Assembly (NCBI GenBank): GCA_965603515.1
Contig: CBFDDH010000017.1
Span: forward strand, 1-52,555
Direction of reading: 5' to 3'
From: JAUVZL01 sp965603515
GTDB taxonomy: Bacteria > Hydrothermota > Tepidihabitantia > SM23-42
DNA length: 52,555 nt
Under the pieces are notes generated by a model. That model saw only the letters and a list, made by a program, of their open reading frames with translations, had not been told where the DNA came from and did not search any database. Below, piece after piece: positions 51,953-52,555 of the stretch (its first letter is position 1; each line of letters opens with the position of its first letter). Made by a program: the position numbers and the translations under genes.

Positions 51953-52555
51953 TTAGGTTCTAGCCGAACAAATCAAGGCTATTTTATCAGCGTGATATGA
52001 GGACCGAACTAAAGGTCCGCTTAAAACATGTTCTATGCCGATGTCCTCGCCGATATCACGGAATTCATCAAACTCTTTTGGCGTGTAGTACTTCTGAACA
52101 AAATGGTGTTTTCTTGTTGGTTGCAAATACTGCCCAATAGTAACAATATCAACACCCGTTGCATTTAGGTCTTTTAATGTTTGAATGATTTCTTCTTTAT
52201 CTTCACCCAGACCAAGCATAAACCCACTTTTCGTGTAGATGCTATTGTCTAACTTCTTTATCAGCTTAAGAACTTCAAGAGATTTTTCATAATCGCATCT
52301 TCGGTCTCTTATGTATTTGGTGAGACGCTCGACTGTTTCAACATTATGACCGATAACAAAAGGATTAGCATCAGTTACTTTTCTTAAATGTTCCTTACCG
52401 GAGAAATCTGGGATAAGGGCTTCAACTTTGGTCTCTGGGTTCTCCTTTCTTATGGCGCTAATTGTCGCTGCATAATGACTACTGCCATAATCCTCTAAAT
52501 CATCACGGTCCACTGAAGTTATTACAACATATTTCAGCCCGAGTTTTTTTATCGC
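51953..52555 (-). CDS. lipA: Lipoyl synthase, 5' part beyond window
   Basis: 201 codons visible; the frame is open to the right edge, and the codon at 52513 is an internal valine (GTG), not the start. KKLGLKYVVITSVDRDDLED, EALIPDFSG (about 50 residues on), HNVETV, SGFMLGLGE, DIVTIGQYLQP and the final GPLVRSSYHAD are lipoyl synthase motifs; the terminal RSSY serine ligates the auxiliary cluster. The two CxxxC-type cluster motifs lie outside the window. It inserts sulfur into protein-bound octanoyl groups to make lipoyl cofactor. Confidence 0.93.
   Translation of the reverse strand, partial: AIKKLGLKYVVITSVDRDDLEDYGSSHYAATISAIRKENPETKVEALIPDFSGKEHLRKVTDANPFVIGHNVETVERLTKYIRDRRCDYEKSLEVLKLIKKLDNSIYTKSGFMLGLGEDKEEIIQTLKDLNATGVDIVTIGQYLQPTRKHHFVQKYYTPKEFDEFRDIGEDIGIEHVLSGPLVRSSYHADKIALICSART

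Noticed and set aside
52514..52555. GTG at 52513 as the lipA start
   Set aside because: Upstream codons encode conserved lipoyl synthase sequence (KKLGLKYVVITS), so the gene enters from outside the window.

Overview
The window reads as chromosomal DNA of an uncultured bacterium, most like the FCB-related candidate phyla (candidate division WOR-3/Stahlbacteria or a neighbour). This placement is inferred from gene content, not from a phylogenetic marker. Pointers are many signal-peptide proteins ending in the short Ig-like C-terminal domain typical of FCB secreted proteins (two M14 peptidases, kelch, BNR, beta-helix and cohesin-like proteins), an archaeal-type sn-glycerol-1-phosphate dehydrogenase, and ordinary bacterial housekeeping genes (fusA, secA, lipA, smpB, rph, murI, ftsEX). 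There is one tRNA gene. I saw no rRNA operon, CRISPR array, prophage or complete insertion sequence.

Layout. 1-4.4 kb: two tandem secreted zinc carboxypeptidases. 4.6-7.7 kb: an Mre11/Rad50-like pair whose ATPase carries two membrane helices in place of a zinc hook (YhaO/YhaN type). 7.8-16 kb: translation and RNA genes (Rsm22-like, EF-G, an RNA m5C methyltransferase, an RsuA-type pseudouridine synthase) with PhzF, CGGC, SPL-like radical SAM and Hsp20-like genes. 16-28.4 kb: an accessory stretch of secreted beta-propeller, beta-helix and cohesin-like proteins around two very large BTAD regulators, one with a transposase-type DNA-binding N-terminus; it also holds a broken HD-GYP gene and a 112-bp duplicated fragment of one regulator's 5' end. 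28.4-38 kb: tRNA-Thr, G1P dehydrogenase, a TPR/periplasmic-binding lipoprotein, QueG, radical SAM-SPASM, a DUF1844-like protein, a DUF2723-like membrane protein, carbamate kinase and a DUF4870-like protein. 38.1-44 kb: a tightly overlapping operon smpB-amiC-murI-(24-codon ORF)-rph-rluD-rqcH. 44.1-46.8 kb: ftsE-ftsX-envC, divergent from it. 46.8-52.6 kb: trmI, a PLP-fold protein without its catalytic lysine, secA and the 3' part of lipA.

Genes acting together. The divergent smpB/amiC and ftsEX/envC operons look like one cell-separation module: the amidase has the AmiB/C-type insertion and the EnvC-like LytM domain has lost zinc ligands, as in amidase activators. The strongest genome-wide signal is promoter layout. 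Nearly every transcription unit starts with TTGAC(T/A), a 16-17 bp spacer and a TATAAT-like box, and in about nine cases the start codon lies only 5-8 bp after that box with no Shine-Dalgarno sequence, so the first gene would be translated from a leaderless mRNA. Downstream operon genes instead use ATGA overlaps or Shine-Dalgarno sites. Intergenic spacers are made of imperfect repeated short words and snap-back hairpins, some running into gene 3' ends.
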